From the NCBI GenBank assembly GCA_020403425.1, contig JADBXR010000017.1, forward strand, positions 62,001-126,000: 64,000 nt of DNA, in the 5' to 3' direction. Positions 52,841-63,113 of this stretch are shown here, piece after piece; the first letter of the stretch is position 1, and the number at the start of each line of letters is the position of its first letter. Under the pieces are notes generated by a model. The model was not told the origin of the DNA and ran no database searches. It saw only the letters and a program-made list of their open reading frames with translations. Made by a program: the position numbers and the translations under genes. The stretch is from Chitinophagaceae bacterium. Its GTDB lineage: Bacteria; Bacteroidota; Bacteroidia; Chitinophagales; Chitinophagaceae.

Positions 52841-53608
52841 TTAAATGGTAACTCCGCCATCTGCAGTAAACAGCGTACCTGTGCAGTAGCCTGAGGCGTT
52901 GGATGCGAGGAAGAGCGCAAGCCCTGCAATTTCCTCCACGGTTCCCATACGTGCAATGGGCAATTGCTTTACAAAATGGTTCAGCCATTTCTCATTCTGC
53001 CAGAGGGCTTCGGAGAACTTGGTCTTGATCAGTCCGGGACAGATGGCATTTACGCGAATGCCGTCTGCCCCCCATTCTCTGGCCGTTACTTTGGTCAGCA
53101 TATTCAACGCTGCTTTGGAAACGGAATACATCCCCAGCCCGGGATCGGGTGTGAGCCCGGCAATGGAGCTGATATTGATGACACTGCCACCGCCCCTTTG
53201 TTTCATGATGGGATGGACCAGTTTACCCAGTTCAAAAGGGGCTTTCACATTCACGTTCATGATCTTGTCGAAAGCCCATTCTTCACAGTCCACAACAGGT
53301 CCGTACACCGGATTGGTGGCGGCATTGTTCACCAGTATATCGATACCGCCGTATAACGATAGGGTTTTTTCAACCAGTTCCTTACAGGCCGGCAACTCGC
53401 CCGCATTGGCGGCAATACCTGTGCAGTTGCCTCCTGCTGCAATGATGGAGGCGGAAACTTTGTCGAGCTCTTCCTGTTTTCTTGAATTGATGACCACGCG
53501 GGCACCATTGGCTGCATAGATCCGCGCAATGGCTTCTCCAATACCCTTGCTGGCACCAGTAATGAGGGCAACTTTTCCTTCGAGACTGAATAGCTGGTTG
53601 GCTGTCAT
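52841..53608 (-). CDS. SDR family oxidoreductase, 255 aa
   Basis: Rossmann-fold short-chain dehydrogenase. NAD(P)-binding ITGASKGIGEA near residue 15, NNAATNP near 90, catalytic Ser in NISSIAG and Tyr-x3-Lys in YSVSKAAL near 155. Start at 53608 (MTANQLFSLEGK) preferred to 53647. Likely oxidises a hydroxyacyl intermediate in the acyl-CoA operon. Confidence 0.92.
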   Translation of the reverse strand: MTANQLFSLEGKVALITGASKGIGEAIARIYAANGARVVINSRKQEELDKVSASIIAAGGNCTGIAANAGELPACKELVEKTLSLYGGIDILVNNAATNPVYGPVVDCEEWAFDKIMNVNVKAPFELGKLVHPIMKQRGGGSVINISSIAGLTPDPGLGMYSVSKAALNMLTKVTAREWGADGIRVNAICPGLIKTKFSEALWQNEKWLNHFVKQLPIARMGTVEEIAGLALFLASNASGYCTGTLFTADGGVTI

Positions 53609-53650
53609 ACGGTATGATTTTTTGTGCGGCTTCCGCAACCTGTCCATTGA

Positions 53651-54487
53651 TTATTTCCTGCGCAGGGCTTTGTTCATGGCCGCCAGGAACTGTTCTTTTA
53701 CTTTTTTCCGGAATCGGGTAGGTGCCAGACGTTTGAAAAGCCACATTTGCCGGGCCGCTTTTGGGAGTATGATGTAGAGTTCCTTATTGCCTGCCCTTGT
53801 CAGGATCTCCTGCGCTACCGTATCGGCTTCGAGGCCTGATCTTTCGATGAACATCTGTGTGGCTTTCTTCACGGTATCGCCGCCACGCGCATATTGTACT
53901 ACATTGGTTCTAAAATAAGTGGGTTGGATACAGGACACCTGTATGTTATGATCCATCAGTTCTCCATACAAGGTTTCGCTGATGGCCACTACGGCGGCTT
54001 TGGTCATATTGTAGGCGCCCATGGTAGGTGCACAGCTGATGGCTGCGGCACTGGCGGTGTTCAGGATATGCCCAGACCGTTGTTTTTTCATGGCGGGTAT
54101 AAAATAATGACAACCATATACCACGCCCATCTGGTTAATGCCCACCATCCACTCGTAGTTCTCCAGTCCGTATTCCTCAAAAGGGGAGCCATCCCCTACA
54201 CCGGCATTGTTGAATAGCAGGTCAATACCTCCTGCTTCGGCCAGAAAGGCCGTGGCCACTTTGCCGTATTGGTCCTTGTCGGATACATCAAGCGGATATA
54301 GCCATGTTTTGGCGCCGAGGGCAGTGATCTCTTCCGCAACGATCTCCAGCTCTTTTACGTTGATATCGGCCATGCCGATGGTCCAGCCGTCTTTGGCTAG
54401 CTCGGCACAGAAAGCCCTGCCCAATCCGGAGGCGGCTCCGGTGATAAATGCCCTTTTGGAGGGATGTGTACGACTAAGCTGGTACAT
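53651..54487 (-). CDS. SDR family oxidoreductase, 278 aa
   Basis: Second short-chain dehydrogenase. ITGAASGLGRAF near residue 15, NNAGVGD near 92, Ser in LNTASAAA and Tyr-x3-Lys in YNMTKAAV near 158. First gene of the acyl-CoA operon, divergent from the RND adaptor gene. The C-terminal 50 residues are basic and may contact membrane lipids. Confidence 0.92.
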   Translation of the reverse strand: MYQLSRTHPSKRAFITGAASGLGRAFCAELAKDGWTIGMADINVKELEIVAEEITALGAKTWLYPLDVSDKDQYGKVATAFLAEAGGIDLLFNNAGVGDGSPFEEYGLENYEWMVGINQMGVVYGCHYFIPAMKKQRSGHILNTASAAAISCAPTMGAYNMTKAAVVAISETLYGELMDHNIQVSCIQPTYFRTNVVQYARGGDTVKKATQMFIERSGLEADTVAQEILTRAGNKELYIILPKAARQMWLFKRLAPTRFRKKVKEQFLAAMNKALRRK

Positions 54488-54662
54488 GGCGGGTAGATAA
54501 ACGTCTACAAAAAGGACAGTTGGGTTCTGCTAATGAATTTACACCGCAAACCGATCATTTTTAAGATTCAGCCGAATTATTTTGGCAGCTTAACCATTCA
54601 TCGATAAACTGCAGTCAGATATAAATAGTTTTTATCTTTAACGGCCCTTAAATTATACGACT

Positions 54663-55715
54663 TTGAAACATTTCTATATCCTGTCGCTCGGACTGTTCCT
54701 GGCATCTGCCTGTAAGAGTAAAAAAGAGAATGCCCCTAAGCAGAACAATGCCAACCAACCCGTAACGGTAGATGTGATCATTGCCACGCCGCAAACCGTA
54801 TCGAACGCTGTTGAGGCCAACGGTACCGTGGTGGCCAACGAGTATGTAGAACTGCATCCCGAAGTAAGTGGCAGGCTTACTTACCTGAATGTTCCGGAAG
54901 GAGCGCGTATTCAACAGGGTACATTGATTGCGCGTGTGAATGATGCGGACCTGCAGGCGCAGCTGAACAAGACCAAAGTATTGCTGGAAATGGCCGTGAA
55001 AACGGAAGACCGTCTGCGGAAGCTGCTGGCCATCAACGGCGTTAACCAGGCCGATTATGATGTGGCCCTGAACGCTGTGAACAGTTATAAGGCAGATATG
55101 GCCTATACCCAGTCTCTCATCGATAAAACGGTGATCAAAGCGCCGTTCAGTGGTGTGGTGGGTCTGCGTCAGGTGAGTCCGGGAGCATATGTGTCTCCTG
55201 CCACCATCATCGCTACCATACAGCAGGTGGATAAGATCAAGATCGACTTTACCCTTCCGGAGGAATACGGCAAAATGATCCGCAAGGGCAATGTGGTAGA
55301 TGTACAGATCGACGCTACCAATAAAACCATCCGGAAAGCAGTGGTTTCGGCCATTGAACCACAGGTGAATCAGGCAACCCGTAACCTGAAAGTACGGGCA
55401 CTGCTGCAGGGCAGCGACGTGAACCCGGGTGCCTATGTAAAAGTATTCCTGTCGGCCAGCCGCGATAAGAAAACCATCCTGATCCCGTCAAATGCCATCA
55501 TCCCCGACGATAAGAACAAACAGGTGGTACTCGTGAAGAACGGGAAAGCCTCTTTTGCAACAGTTGAAACCGGCAGCAGGCAGGCATACACGGTGGAAGT
55601 GCTGAAAGGTCTTGAACCGGGCGATTCAGTTGTTGTGACCGGGTTGTTGTTCGCAAGACCCAAATCAACGCTGAAAGTGAAGAGTGTGAAGAAACTGGAA
55701 CAGTTGTCGAACTAA
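54663..55715 (+). CDS. RND efflux periplasmic adaptor lipoprotein, 350 aa
   Basis: Membrane-fusion protein with a lipobox LASAC at residue 17, a barrel-sandwich half-motif VELHPEVSGRLTYLNVPEGARIQQG near residue 62, a short hairpin, and the second half IKAPFSGVVGLRQVSPGAYV near 160. Starts with TTG. Partner of the RND pump 61 bases downstream. No TolC-like gene follows, so the outer channel must come from elsewhere. Confidence 0.93.
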   Translation: MKHFYILSLGLFLASACKSKKENAPKQNNANQPVTVDVIIATPQTVSNAVEANGTVVANEYVELHPEVSGRLTYLNVPEGARIQQGTLIARVNDADLQAQLNKTKVLLEMAVKTEDRLRKLLAINGVNQADYDVALNAVNSYKADMAYTQSLIDKTVIKAPFSGVVGLRQVSPGAYVSPATIIATIQQVDKIKIDFTLPEEYGKMIRKGNVVDVQIDATNKTIRKAVVSAIEPQVNQATRNLKVRALLQGSDVNPGAYVKVFLSASRDKKTILIPSNAIIPDDKNKQVVLVKNGKASFATVETGSRQAYTVEVLKGLEPGDSVVVTGLLFARPKSTLKVKSVKKLEQLSN

Positions 55716-55776
55716 AGCAATCCCGTTCCGGTATCCTGATTTTTTTTGATTTCCAAAACAGAACAGCCCCACAGCT

Positions 55777-58700
55777 ATGAATATTTCTGAACTATCGTTG
55801 AAGCGGCCGGTATTGGCCACCGTAATGAACCTGCTGATCATCCTGTTTGGATTGGTGGGTTTCAGTTTTCTGGCTGTGCGTGATTACCCTGCCATTGATC
55901 CGCCCATTATTTCCATCAGCACCAGTTATGTAGGTGCCAATGCAGATATCATTGAAAGCCAGATCACCGAACCATTGGAGAAACAGGTGAATGGTATTCC
56001 CGGCATCCGTTCCATTTCATCATCCAGTTCACTGGGTAGCAGCAACATCACAGTTGAGTTCAATCTGGGGGTTGACCTGGAAGCCGCTGCCAGTGATGTG
56101 CGCGATAAGGTAGGACAGGCCCAGAGAAGCCTGCCTCAGGATATCGATGCGCCGCCGATCGTTTCCAAAGCGGATGCGAGTGGTGATTTTATCCTGGTAC
56201 TGGCGGTGCAAAGCCGTACCAAGAGCCTGATGGAACTGAGCGATTATGCGGAGAACGTATTACAGCAACAACTGCAGACCATCAAGGATGTGAGTGCGGT
56301 GAACATCTTCGGACAGAAACGGTATGCCATGCGCATCTGGCTGAACCCTGACAGGATGCGCGCCCATAATGTAGCATTCACAGATATCAGGACAGCGATC
56401 AATACAGAAAATATTGAATTGCCTCCGGGTAAGATCTATGGTAATACCACGGAACTCATCATCCGCCCGCTGGGGAGATTGCGTAACGAACAACAGTTCC
56501 GCGACCTGATCATTCGTGAAGATGCCAGCGGTATCGTTCGACTGGGTGATGTGGCCAAAGTGGAACTGGGTCCGGAGCAGCTGGAGCAATCCTGGAAACT
56601 GAATGGCGTGAATGCCGTGGGTCTGGCCATTGTGCCGCAACCCGGCGCCAATAACGTACAGATAGCCGACGAGTTCAACAAACGACTGGAGCAGATCAAA
56701 AAAGCCAATAAGTCGGATATTGAAATGACGGTAATACTGGATAACACCATCAATATTCGTAAGTCGCTGGAGGAAGTAAAAGAGACCATGATCATCTCGT
56801 TCAGTCTGGTGGTACTGGTGATCTTTCTGTTCTTCCGCAACTGGCTCATTGCGCTGCGTCCGCTGATCGATATTCCTATCTCGCTGGTGGCCACTTTCTT
56901 CATCATGTACATTGCCGGCTTCTCTATCAATATCCTTACCCTGTTGGGTATCGTACTGGCAACCGGTCTGGTGGTGGATGATGGAATTGTGGTAACAGAA
57001 AATATTTTCCGGAAACTGGAAGAGGGTCTGCCGATCCGCAAAGCGGCGCTGGAAGGTAGTAAGGAGATCTTTTTTGCGGTCATCTCTACCTCCATCACCC
57101 TGGCGGTGGTATTCCTGCCGGTGATTTTCCTGGAAGGTTTTGTGGGCAGGCTGTTCCGCGAATTCGGCGTTACCCTGGCCGTTGCGGTACTGATCTCGGC
57201 ATTCGTATCACTCACCATCACTCCGGTACTGAACGTATATCTCAGTTCTGAAAAGGCCCACGAAGGCTGGTTCTATAAAAAGACAGAACCTTTCTTTACC
57301 GGTATGGAGGAAGGATATAAGCGTTTGCTTACCGCTTTCATGAATGTGCGTTGGATGGCCTGGGTGATCGTATTGGTCTGTATGGGCATCATTGTTGGGG
57401 TAATGAGTACGTTACAGAGTGAGATCGCACCGCTGGAAGACAGGAGTAGCATTCGTTTTACGGTAACCGCACCTGAGGGAACCAGTTATAATGCCATGCA
57501 GAGGATCTCGGACAATATCTCCAATTTCCTGATCGATTCGGTGCCTGAGAATGATTTTGTGCAGGCACGTACCCCCGGCGGATTTGGTCCGGGTGGAGCT
57601 GCCAATTCAGCATCGCCAAGGGTGGCACTGGTGCCTCCCGATCAGCGTAAGCGAAGCCAGAATGAGATAGCCAATGACCTGCAGAAAAAACTGGGAAGAT
57701 TCAATGAAGTGAGGGTGTTCGCCATACAGGAACAGACCATTGCGGTGGGTTTTGCTTCCAGGGGTTCACTGCCGGTGCAGTTCATCCTGCAGAACCAGGA
57801 CCTGGCCAAATTGAAAGCGGTCATTCCCAAGTTCCTCGAGGAGGCCCGAAAGGATAAGACCTTTGCCAATGTGGATGTGAACATCAAGTTCAACAAACCG
57901 GAAGTACAGCTGACCATCGACAGGATGAAGGCCAAGGACCTGGGACTGTCCACAGCAGATGTGGTGGCTACCATGCAGTCTGCCTTCAGTGGCGGCCGGA
58001 TGGCCTATTTCATCATGAACGGGTTCCAGTATTCTGTTGTGGCGCAGGTAGAACGCGATAACAGGAGCACTCCGAATGATATCAGTAACCTCTATGTGCG
58101 AAATAACCGTGGCGATTATATTCCGCTGGATGCGGTTGTGAAGATGGAAGAAAGCAGTAATCCCGCTACCCTGTATCACTTTAATCGCTATAAGGCAGCC
58201 ACTATTTCTGCATCGCTGGCCGAAGGCAAGACCATCGGCGATGGTATCAAAGCCATGAATGCGATCGGCAATAAACTGCTGGACGAATCTTTCCAGACAT
58301 CGCTCAACGGTCCTTCCAGGGATTATTCGGAAAGCTCTTCCAATATCGTATTCGCCTTTATCCTGGCATTATTACTGATCTACCTGGTACTGGCCGCACA
58401 GTTCGAGAGTTTCCTGGATCCATTGATCATCATGATCACCGTACCGTTGGCTTTGGCCGGTGCCTTGTTAAGCCTGTACCTGTTCGACCAGACGCTGAAT
58501 ATCTTCTCCGAGATCGGTATGATCATGCTGATCGGGTTGGTGACGAAAAACGGTATCCTGATCGTGGAGTTCGCCAACCAGAAACGGAACTTTGGTATGC
58601 CCAAGCGCCAGGCTGTGATAGAAGCGGCCACGCAGAGGCTGAGACCGATCCTGATGACCAGCCTGGCCACATCGCTGGGGGCCCTGCCCATTGCCCTGAG

Positions 58701-58854
58701 CCTGGGTGCCGCTGCCACCAGCCGTATGCCATTGGGTATCGTAGTAGTGGGTGGTATCCTGTTCTCACTGGTACTTACCCTGCTGGTGATCCCTGCCGTG
58801 TATAGCTTTATTTCAGGTAAACACAAGGCAAAACATATTCATCTATCAGACTAA
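55777..58854 (+). CDS. RND efflux transporter permease (HAE1-like), 1025 aa
   Basis: Inner-membrane proton-driven multidrug pump of the AcrB/MexB type. SLKRPVLATVMNLLI at the start, 12 membrane helices in two sets of six, and the proton-relay Asp pair in ATGLVVDDGIVV near residue 405. The C-terminal half repeats the fold (LLIGLVTKNGILIVEFANQ near 920). Full length for the family. The operon ends with a clear terminator. Confidence 0.95.
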   Translation: MNISELSLKRPVLATVMNLLIILFGLVGFSFLAVRDYPAIDPPIISISTSYVGANADIIESQITEPLEKQVNGIPGIRSISSSSSLGSSNITVEFNLGVDLEAAASDVRDKVGQAQRSLPQDIDAPPIVSKADASGDFILVLAVQSRTKSLMELSDYAENVLQQQLQTIKDVSAVNIFGQKRYAMRIWLNPDRMRAHNVAFTDIRTAINTENIELPPGKIYGNTTELIIRPLGRLRNEQQFRDLIIREDASGIVRLGDVAKVELGPEQLEQSWKLNGVNAVGLAIVPQPGANNVQIADEFNKRLEQIKKANKSDIEMTVILDNTINIRKSLEEVKETMIISFSLVVLVIFLFFRNWLIALRPLIDIPISLVATFFIMYIAGFSINILTLLGIVLATGLVVDDGIVVTENIFRKLEEGLPIRKAALEGSKEIFFAVISTSITLAVVFLPVIFLEGFVGRLFREFGVTLAVAVLISAFVSLTITPVLNVYLSSEKAHEGWFYKKTEPFFTGMEEGYKRLLTAFMNVRWMAWVIVLVCMGIIVGVMSTLQSEIAPLEDRSSIRFTVTAPEGTSYNAMQRISDNISNFLIDSVPENDFVQARTPGGFGPGGAANSASPRVALVPPDQRKRSQNEIANDLQKKLGRFNEVRVFAIQEQTIAVGFASRGSLPVQFILQNQDLAKLKAVIPKFLEEARKDKTFANVDVNIKFNKPEVQLTIDRMKAKDLGLSTADVVATMQSAFSGGRMAYFIMNGFQYSVVAQVERDNRSTPNDISNLYVRNNRGDYIPLDAVVKMEESSNPATLYHFNRYKAATISASLAEGKTIGDGIKAMNAIGNKLLDESFQTSLNGPSRDYSESSSNIVFAFILALLLIYLVLAAQFESFLDPLIIMITVPLALAGALLSLYLFDQTLNIFSEIGMIMLIGLVTKNGILIVEFANQKRNFGMPKRQAVIEAATQRLRPILMTSLATSLGALPIALSLGAAATSRMPLGIVVVGGILFSLVLTLLVIPAVYSFISGKHKAKHIHLSD

Positions 58855-58876
58855 GCAACAAACGATCCTTTGCAAA

Positions 58877-58904
58877 GCCAATATTCCGGCGATGGAATAT
58901 TGGC
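58877..58904 (+). terminator. Terminator after the RND pump gene
   Basis: GCCAATATTCC / GGAATATTGGC, 11 perfect pairs, loop GGCGAT, followed by TTTTTT. Confidence 0.9.
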
Positions 58905-58988
58905 TTTTTTATTGGCAGGCATGCGCCTGATTTTTATCATACCAACTCCCCGGTAAGCATAGTACCTTTGTTTTCTTAATCGATGATT

Positions 58989-59633
58989 ATGAGCCAGACC
59001 ATTGCCGATATCCGGAGAGATTATATGATGCATGCCCTGAACGAGGCAGACATGGCCGAAGACCCCATGGAGCAATTTGCCCGCTGGTGGGATGATGCCA
59101 TCAAAAGTGAGATAGACGAGGTGAATGCCATGACGCTGGCCACGGCCACGCTGGGGGGACTGCCATCGGCAAGGGTGGTGCTATTGAAAGGCTTTGATGA
59201 GCGGGGTTTTATCTTCTTCACCAATTACCACAGCCATAAAGGAAGGGAACTGGAGCAGAACCCGCGCGCATCACTGATCTTTTTCTGGAAAGAACTGGAG
59301 CGCCAGGTACGCATTGAGGGCATCGTGGAAAAAGTTCCAGAAAAAGAAAGCGATGATTATTTCCAGTCGCGTCCGGCCGGCAGCCGTATCGGTGCCTGGG
59401 CCTCACCCCAAAGCAGCGTGATCGATAACCGTGAAGTGATCGAGAACAATGTGAAGGAACTAGAGAAAAAATTCAGCGATGGTCATATACCCCGACCGGA
59501 ACACTGGGGAGGTTATGTGGTCAAACCCACCAATATCGAATTCTGGCAGGGCCGTAGCAGTCGTCTGCACGATCGCATCAGGTATGTACACCAGCTCGGC
59601 AGTAAATGGCATATGCAAAGACTGGCTCCATAA
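58989..59633 (+). CDS. pdxH: Pyridoxamine 5'-phosphate oxidase, 214 aa
   Basis: FMN enzyme of the last step of vitamin B6 synthesis: oxidises pyridoxine or pyridoxamine phosphate to pyridoxal phosphate. ARVVLLKGFDERGFIFFTNYHSHKG near residue 60 binds FMN; EHWGGYVVKPTNIEFWQGR and the final RLAP are C-terminal signatures. ATG at 58989 or two codons earlier at 58983. A TACCTTTG -7 element at 58963-58970 lies upstream. Full length. Confidence 0.96.
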   Translation: MSQTIADIRRDYMMHALNEADMAEDPMEQFARWWDDAIKSEIDEVNAMTLATATLGGLPSARVVLLKGFDERGFIFFTNYHSHKGRELEQNPRASLIFFWKELERQVRIEGIVEKVPEKESDDYFQSRPAGSRIGAWASPQSSVIDNREVIENNVKELEKKFSDGHIPRPEHWGGYVVKPTNIEFWQGRSSRLHDRIRYVHQLGSKWHMQRLAP

Positions 59634-59667
59634 GAACTGGAATCATCTTACTGGTTGCCAGAATGCT

Positions 59668-61281
59668 TTATTGGTTTTCTTTCACCTGGTATTGAGCCAG
59701 TAACCGGCAATCGGGATCTGCTTCCACTTTTACGGGTTTACCGTTTACCGAAATACTTACGATCGTGGTCTTCTGACCGATCGTGATTGTTTGGATTCCT
59801 TTCTTGCCCGCCGCATCCGTTACCGCAATATCGAGGGGCATTGAAAATAGGGTCGCGGTCTTCTGTGTTACAACAAGCCGAACTTCTTTGCTTTCCGCAA
59901 CATAGTTCCAACTGATATCGAGATCGGGATTCTCGGCTGTATACAGCCATTGCCTGAAGAAAGTGCCCAGGGCTTTTCCTGAAACCGTTTCTGCCACTTT
60001 CTGGAGATCTTCGGTCGATGCATTCCTGTTCTGATAGGTTTGATAATAGGTCCGCATGATCTTCCAGAAAATAGCATCGCCCAACTGGTTGCGGAGCATC
60101 AATAATATCCATCCCCCTTTCTGGTAAGAATGTGCGTTCAGCATGGTCATGGGTTTTGTTCTTCCTATACTGTCGACGACCGGAGTTTTTTTGATCCTGG
60201 TAAATGCCAGTACGGTCTCCCTGTCTTTTTGTAAACGGCTGGTCAGGGTATCTTTTCCATGTCGGTACTCCATGTACAGGTGGGTCATGGCGGTGGCAAA
60301 ACCCTCGCTTAACCAGAGATGTGGCCAGTCGGTTTCTGTGGCATGGTTACCGAACCACTGGTGTGCTATCTCGTGTGTCAGCAGTTCTTCCATCTGGCGT
60401 TTGCCGGTGATGCTGGTCTCGGTATAAAATATGGCTCCGGCATTTTCCATGCCGCCGAAAATGGTCTTCGATTGTACATTGGCCAGTTTGTGATAGGGAT
60501 AGGCTCCCAGTTTTTCCATAAAAAAAGGCAGGATCTCAGTGGCTTGCGCATAATCGTAGAAACCGGCTTGCTTATTTTCAGGGAACACCCAGCTGGCAAT
60601 TGGGACACCATTCACTTCGCCCGCCTGTTCCACAGCAAAATCAGCAATGCCAACGGCCATCACTTTCACTGGTAGTGGAACCGTTTCGGTCCAATGGGTA
60701 CGGCGTTTTTTTTCAGGTAGTAGGATCTCTTTTGTCTTTACACCGTTGGAAACTACTTTATAATGATCCGGTGCAGTGATCACAAATGTTACAGAGGCCT
60801 TATCGGAGAGATGATCCTTACAGGGGATCCAGTGATGTGCCCGGTTGGGCCAGTTATCGCTGAAAAAGGTCCGGCGCCCGAATTGGTTACGGCCAATGAT
60901 AAGTCCGTCTGCCGGAATGCCTTTATAGTGAATGGCGAATCTGTGTAAGGAGCCGGCTTCACCGGCAGTAGCAAGCTGAATGATCAAGCGGTCAAGCTTA
61001 TGTGTGAAAGCAAGTTTTTTGCCATCTTCCAACACCGATGTCACCAGCATGCCCCTGCCGGTATCATTGATATTGGACAGGTCCAAGGATACCGTAGCCA
61101 GTTTTTCGGTAAACCGTACCGTGATCAAGGCGGTGCCTGTAAGACTGTCGTTCCTGTCCGAAACTTCCAGTTGAAATGTATAATGCTGCACATCGATGGC
61201 GGGGTTGTACAGGTTTTGTTGCTGTGCGGCCAGCGACTGGCAAAAAAGAATACCCAGGATGGGGAAGAATTTTTTCAGCAT
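59668..61281 (-). CDS. Secreted M1 family metallopeptidase, 537 aa
   Basis: Zinc aminopeptidase. Signal peptide (LKKFFPILGILFCQS), GMENAG near residue 265, zinc site HEIAHQWFGNH near 300 and WLSEGFA 18 residues later as third ligand. The C-terminal part lacks the long helical domain of E. coli PepN, so it is of the short secreted type, possibly with an Ig-like ending. ATG at 61281; the frame reaches 61380 with unconserved residues. Transcribed toward pdxH. Confidence 0.92.
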   Translation of the reverse strand: MLKKFFPILGILFCQSLAAQQQNLYNPAIDVQHYTFQLEVSDRNDSLTGTALITVRFTEKLATVSLDLSNINDTGRGMLVTSVLEDGKKLAFTHKLDRLIIQLATAGEAGSLHRFAIHYKGIPADGLIIGRNQFGRRTFFSDNWPNRAHHWIPCKDHLSDKASVTFVITAPDHYKVVSNGVKTKEILLPEKKRRTHWTETVPLPVKVMAVGIADFAVEQAGEVNGVPIASWVFPENKQAGFYDYAQATEILPFFMEKLGAYPYHKLANVQSKTIFGGMENAGAIFYTETSITGKRQMEELLTHEIAHQWFGNHATETDWPHLWLSEGFATAMTHLYMEYRHGKDTLTSRLQKDRETVLAFTRIKKTPVVDSIGRTKPMTMLNAHSYQKGGWILLMLRNQLGDAIFWKIMRTYYQTYQNRNASTEDLQKVAETVSGKALGTFFRQWLYTAENPDLDISWNYVAESKEVRLVVTQKTATLFSMPLDIAVTDAAGKKGIQTITIGQKTTIVSISVNGKPVKVEADPDCRLLAQYQVKENQ

Positions 61282-61436
61282 GGCTTTGGTTTCTGGTATT
61301 AAATGTAAAACTTGTACCGTTATTTCAGGAACCTCCGGGCAGGATTGTGATCTACTGCAGGGAACGGGACAAGAGCGCAAGTTTCGGGTTTGAGGAGAGG
61401 AGGTTGCCGGATAGTTTTACAGTATAAACGAAAGAT

Positions 61437-62306
61437 ATGGATACCCAGCAACAGCTCAACTTTAACAGGATCGCGGAAGCCATCGACTATATCCGGCTCA
61501 ATTTCCGTTCGCAGCCCGACCTGGATGAAGTAGCAGCTAAAGTGCATCTAAGCCCCTTCCATTTTCAACGGTTGTTCAAGGAATGGGCCGGGGTGAGCCC
61601 GAAAAAATTCCTGCAGTACACCAGCGTGGCTTATGCCAAAGAGATCCTCAGGAAACAGGAAGCTACTTTGTTCGATGCTGCCTATGATACCGGTTTATCC
61701 GGTACCGGCCGGCTGCACGACCTGTTCGTAACCATCGAAGGCATGACGCCAGGTGAATACAAGAACGGAGGGGAGAACCTTTCCATCAATTACAGTTACG
61801 CAGAAACTCCATTCGGAAATATCATCGTGGCTTCCACGCAAAGAGGGATCTGTTATATGGCTTTTGCAGAGGAGGAAGCGGTTGCCTTTGCGGCCATGCA
61901 GTCGCATTTTCCCAGGGCAGGTTTCAGGCAAATGACAGATATCATTCAACAGAATGCCTTGTACATATTCACCCAGGATTGGAAAAAACTAAATCAGATC
62001 AAACTGCACCTGAAAGGCACCGACTTCCAGTTAAAGGTCTGGGAAACCTTATTGAAGATCCCCGAAGGTCAGCTGGCCACTTACGGAACTGTTGCAGAAA
62101 AGATACAGAAGCCCAATGCCTCCCGTGCAGTAGGTACGGCTATCGGTAGTAATCCAGTTGCGTTTCTCATCCCCTGTCACCGCGTGATACAGTCGAACGG
62201 TACCTTGGGCGGTTATATGTGGGACCCCCGGCGTAAGGCAGCCATGATCGGCTGGGAAGCTGCCCGGGTCAATCACGATCGAGCTGGTTTGCCCGACCCT
62301 CTGTAA
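61437..62306 (+). CDS. AraC-type regulator fused to O6-alkylguanine-DNA alkyltransferase, 289 aa
   Basis: N-terminal AraC helix-turn-helix pair (about residues 10-105: SPFHFQRLFKEWAGVSPKKFLQYTSVAYAKEIL). Middle ferredoxin-like domain (FGNIIVAST) and C-terminal alkyltransferase with the active Cys in IPCHRVIQSNG near 243. Removes alkyl groups from guanine O6 and may activate repair genes, as in Ada. The Ada N-terminal zinc-cysteine domain is missing, so sensing of phosphotriesters is not expected. Confidence 0.93.
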   Translation: MDTQQQLNFNRIAEAIDYIRLNFRSQPDLDEVAAKVHLSPFHFQRLFKEWAGVSPKKFLQYTSVAYAKEILRKQEATLFDAAYDTGLSGTGRLHDLFVTIEGMTPGEYKNGGENLSINYSYAETPFGNIIVASTQRGICYMAFAEEEAVAFAAMQSHFPRAGFRQMTDIIQQNALYIFTQDWKKLNQIKLHLKGTDFQLKVWETLLKIPEGQLATYGTVAEKIQKPNASRAVGTAIGSNPVAFLIPCHRVIQSNGTLGGYMWDPRRKAAMIGWEAARVNHDRAGLPDPL

Positions 62307-62372
62307 AGAAAGCAAGTATCGGGTTGCAGGCAGGTATCGGGTGCTGCAGTTTTGCAGCATAAACCAATCGAT

Positions 62373-63095
62373 ATGAAAACATTCATCTTAGTTCATGGTT
62401 CATGGCATAGTGCCTGGAACTGGCACCGGGTAAGTCCTATCCTGGAAAAAAGAGGGCACCGGGTAATTGCGATGGACCTGCCAGGTATGGGCAGGGACAA
62501 AACACCGATACAGGAAGTGACACTGCAAACGGGTGTAGAGAAGATCTGTAACCTGATCGACAGTATTGATACAGAGATCATCCTGGTAGGACACAGTAAG
62601 AACGGCATCATGATCTCGCAGGCGGCAGAGTACCGGCCACACAGGATCAGAAAGCTGATCTACCTGGCAGCTTACCTGATACCTGACGGAAAGACCCAGC
62701 GTGAATATTCCCTGCAGGATACGGAAGGTGTGCTGAAACCGTACGTTACACTACATGAGGCAACCAGTTCATCCACATTGCAGCCTGCAATATATCAGGA
62801 AGGCCTGTATCATGATTGCGACGAAAATATTACAGAGCTGGCCAAACTACTCTTAAGCCACGAACCTGTGATATCCGGCGTAACACCGCTGCAGTTAACC
62901 GATGAGCATTTTGGAAGTGTACCCCGGTATTATATCGAGTGCACGGAGGATAGGGCCGTTACGCCTTTCATTCAGCGTAAAATGTATACGGAAACGCCCT
63001 GTAAAAAAGTGTACAGTATGGCAACCAGTCATTCACCCTTTTTCAGCAGGCCGGAGGAACTGTCGGATATTCTTTGTGAGATCGCCGATGACTGA
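62373..63095 (+). CDS. Alpha/beta fold hydrolase (EstC/MES-like), 240 aa
   Basis: Begins FILVHGSWHSAWNWHRV with the oxyanion-hole HGSWH; the nucleophile position is VGHSKNGIMI (Ser near residue 80, with Asn-Gly after Lys). Acid Asp in ECTEDRAVTP near 200 and His in ATSHSPFFS near 225 complete the triad. Resembles plant methylesterase or hydroxynitrile-lyase-like hydrolases. Substrate unknown. ATG at 62373. Confidence 0.85.
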   Translation: MKTFILVHGSWHSAWNWHRVSPILEKRGHRVIAMDLPGMGRDKTPIQEVTLQTGVEKICNLIDSIDTEIILVGHSKNGIMISQAAEYRPHRIRKLIYLAAYLIPDGKTQREYSLQDTEGVLKPYVTLHEATSSSTLQPAIYQEGLYHDCDENITELAKLLLSHEPVISGVTPLQLTDEHFGSVPRYYIECTEDRAVTPFIQRKMYTETPCKKVYSMATSHSPFFSRPEELSDILCEIADD

Positions 63096-63113
63096 GATGT
63101 GCGATGAAGCTGA

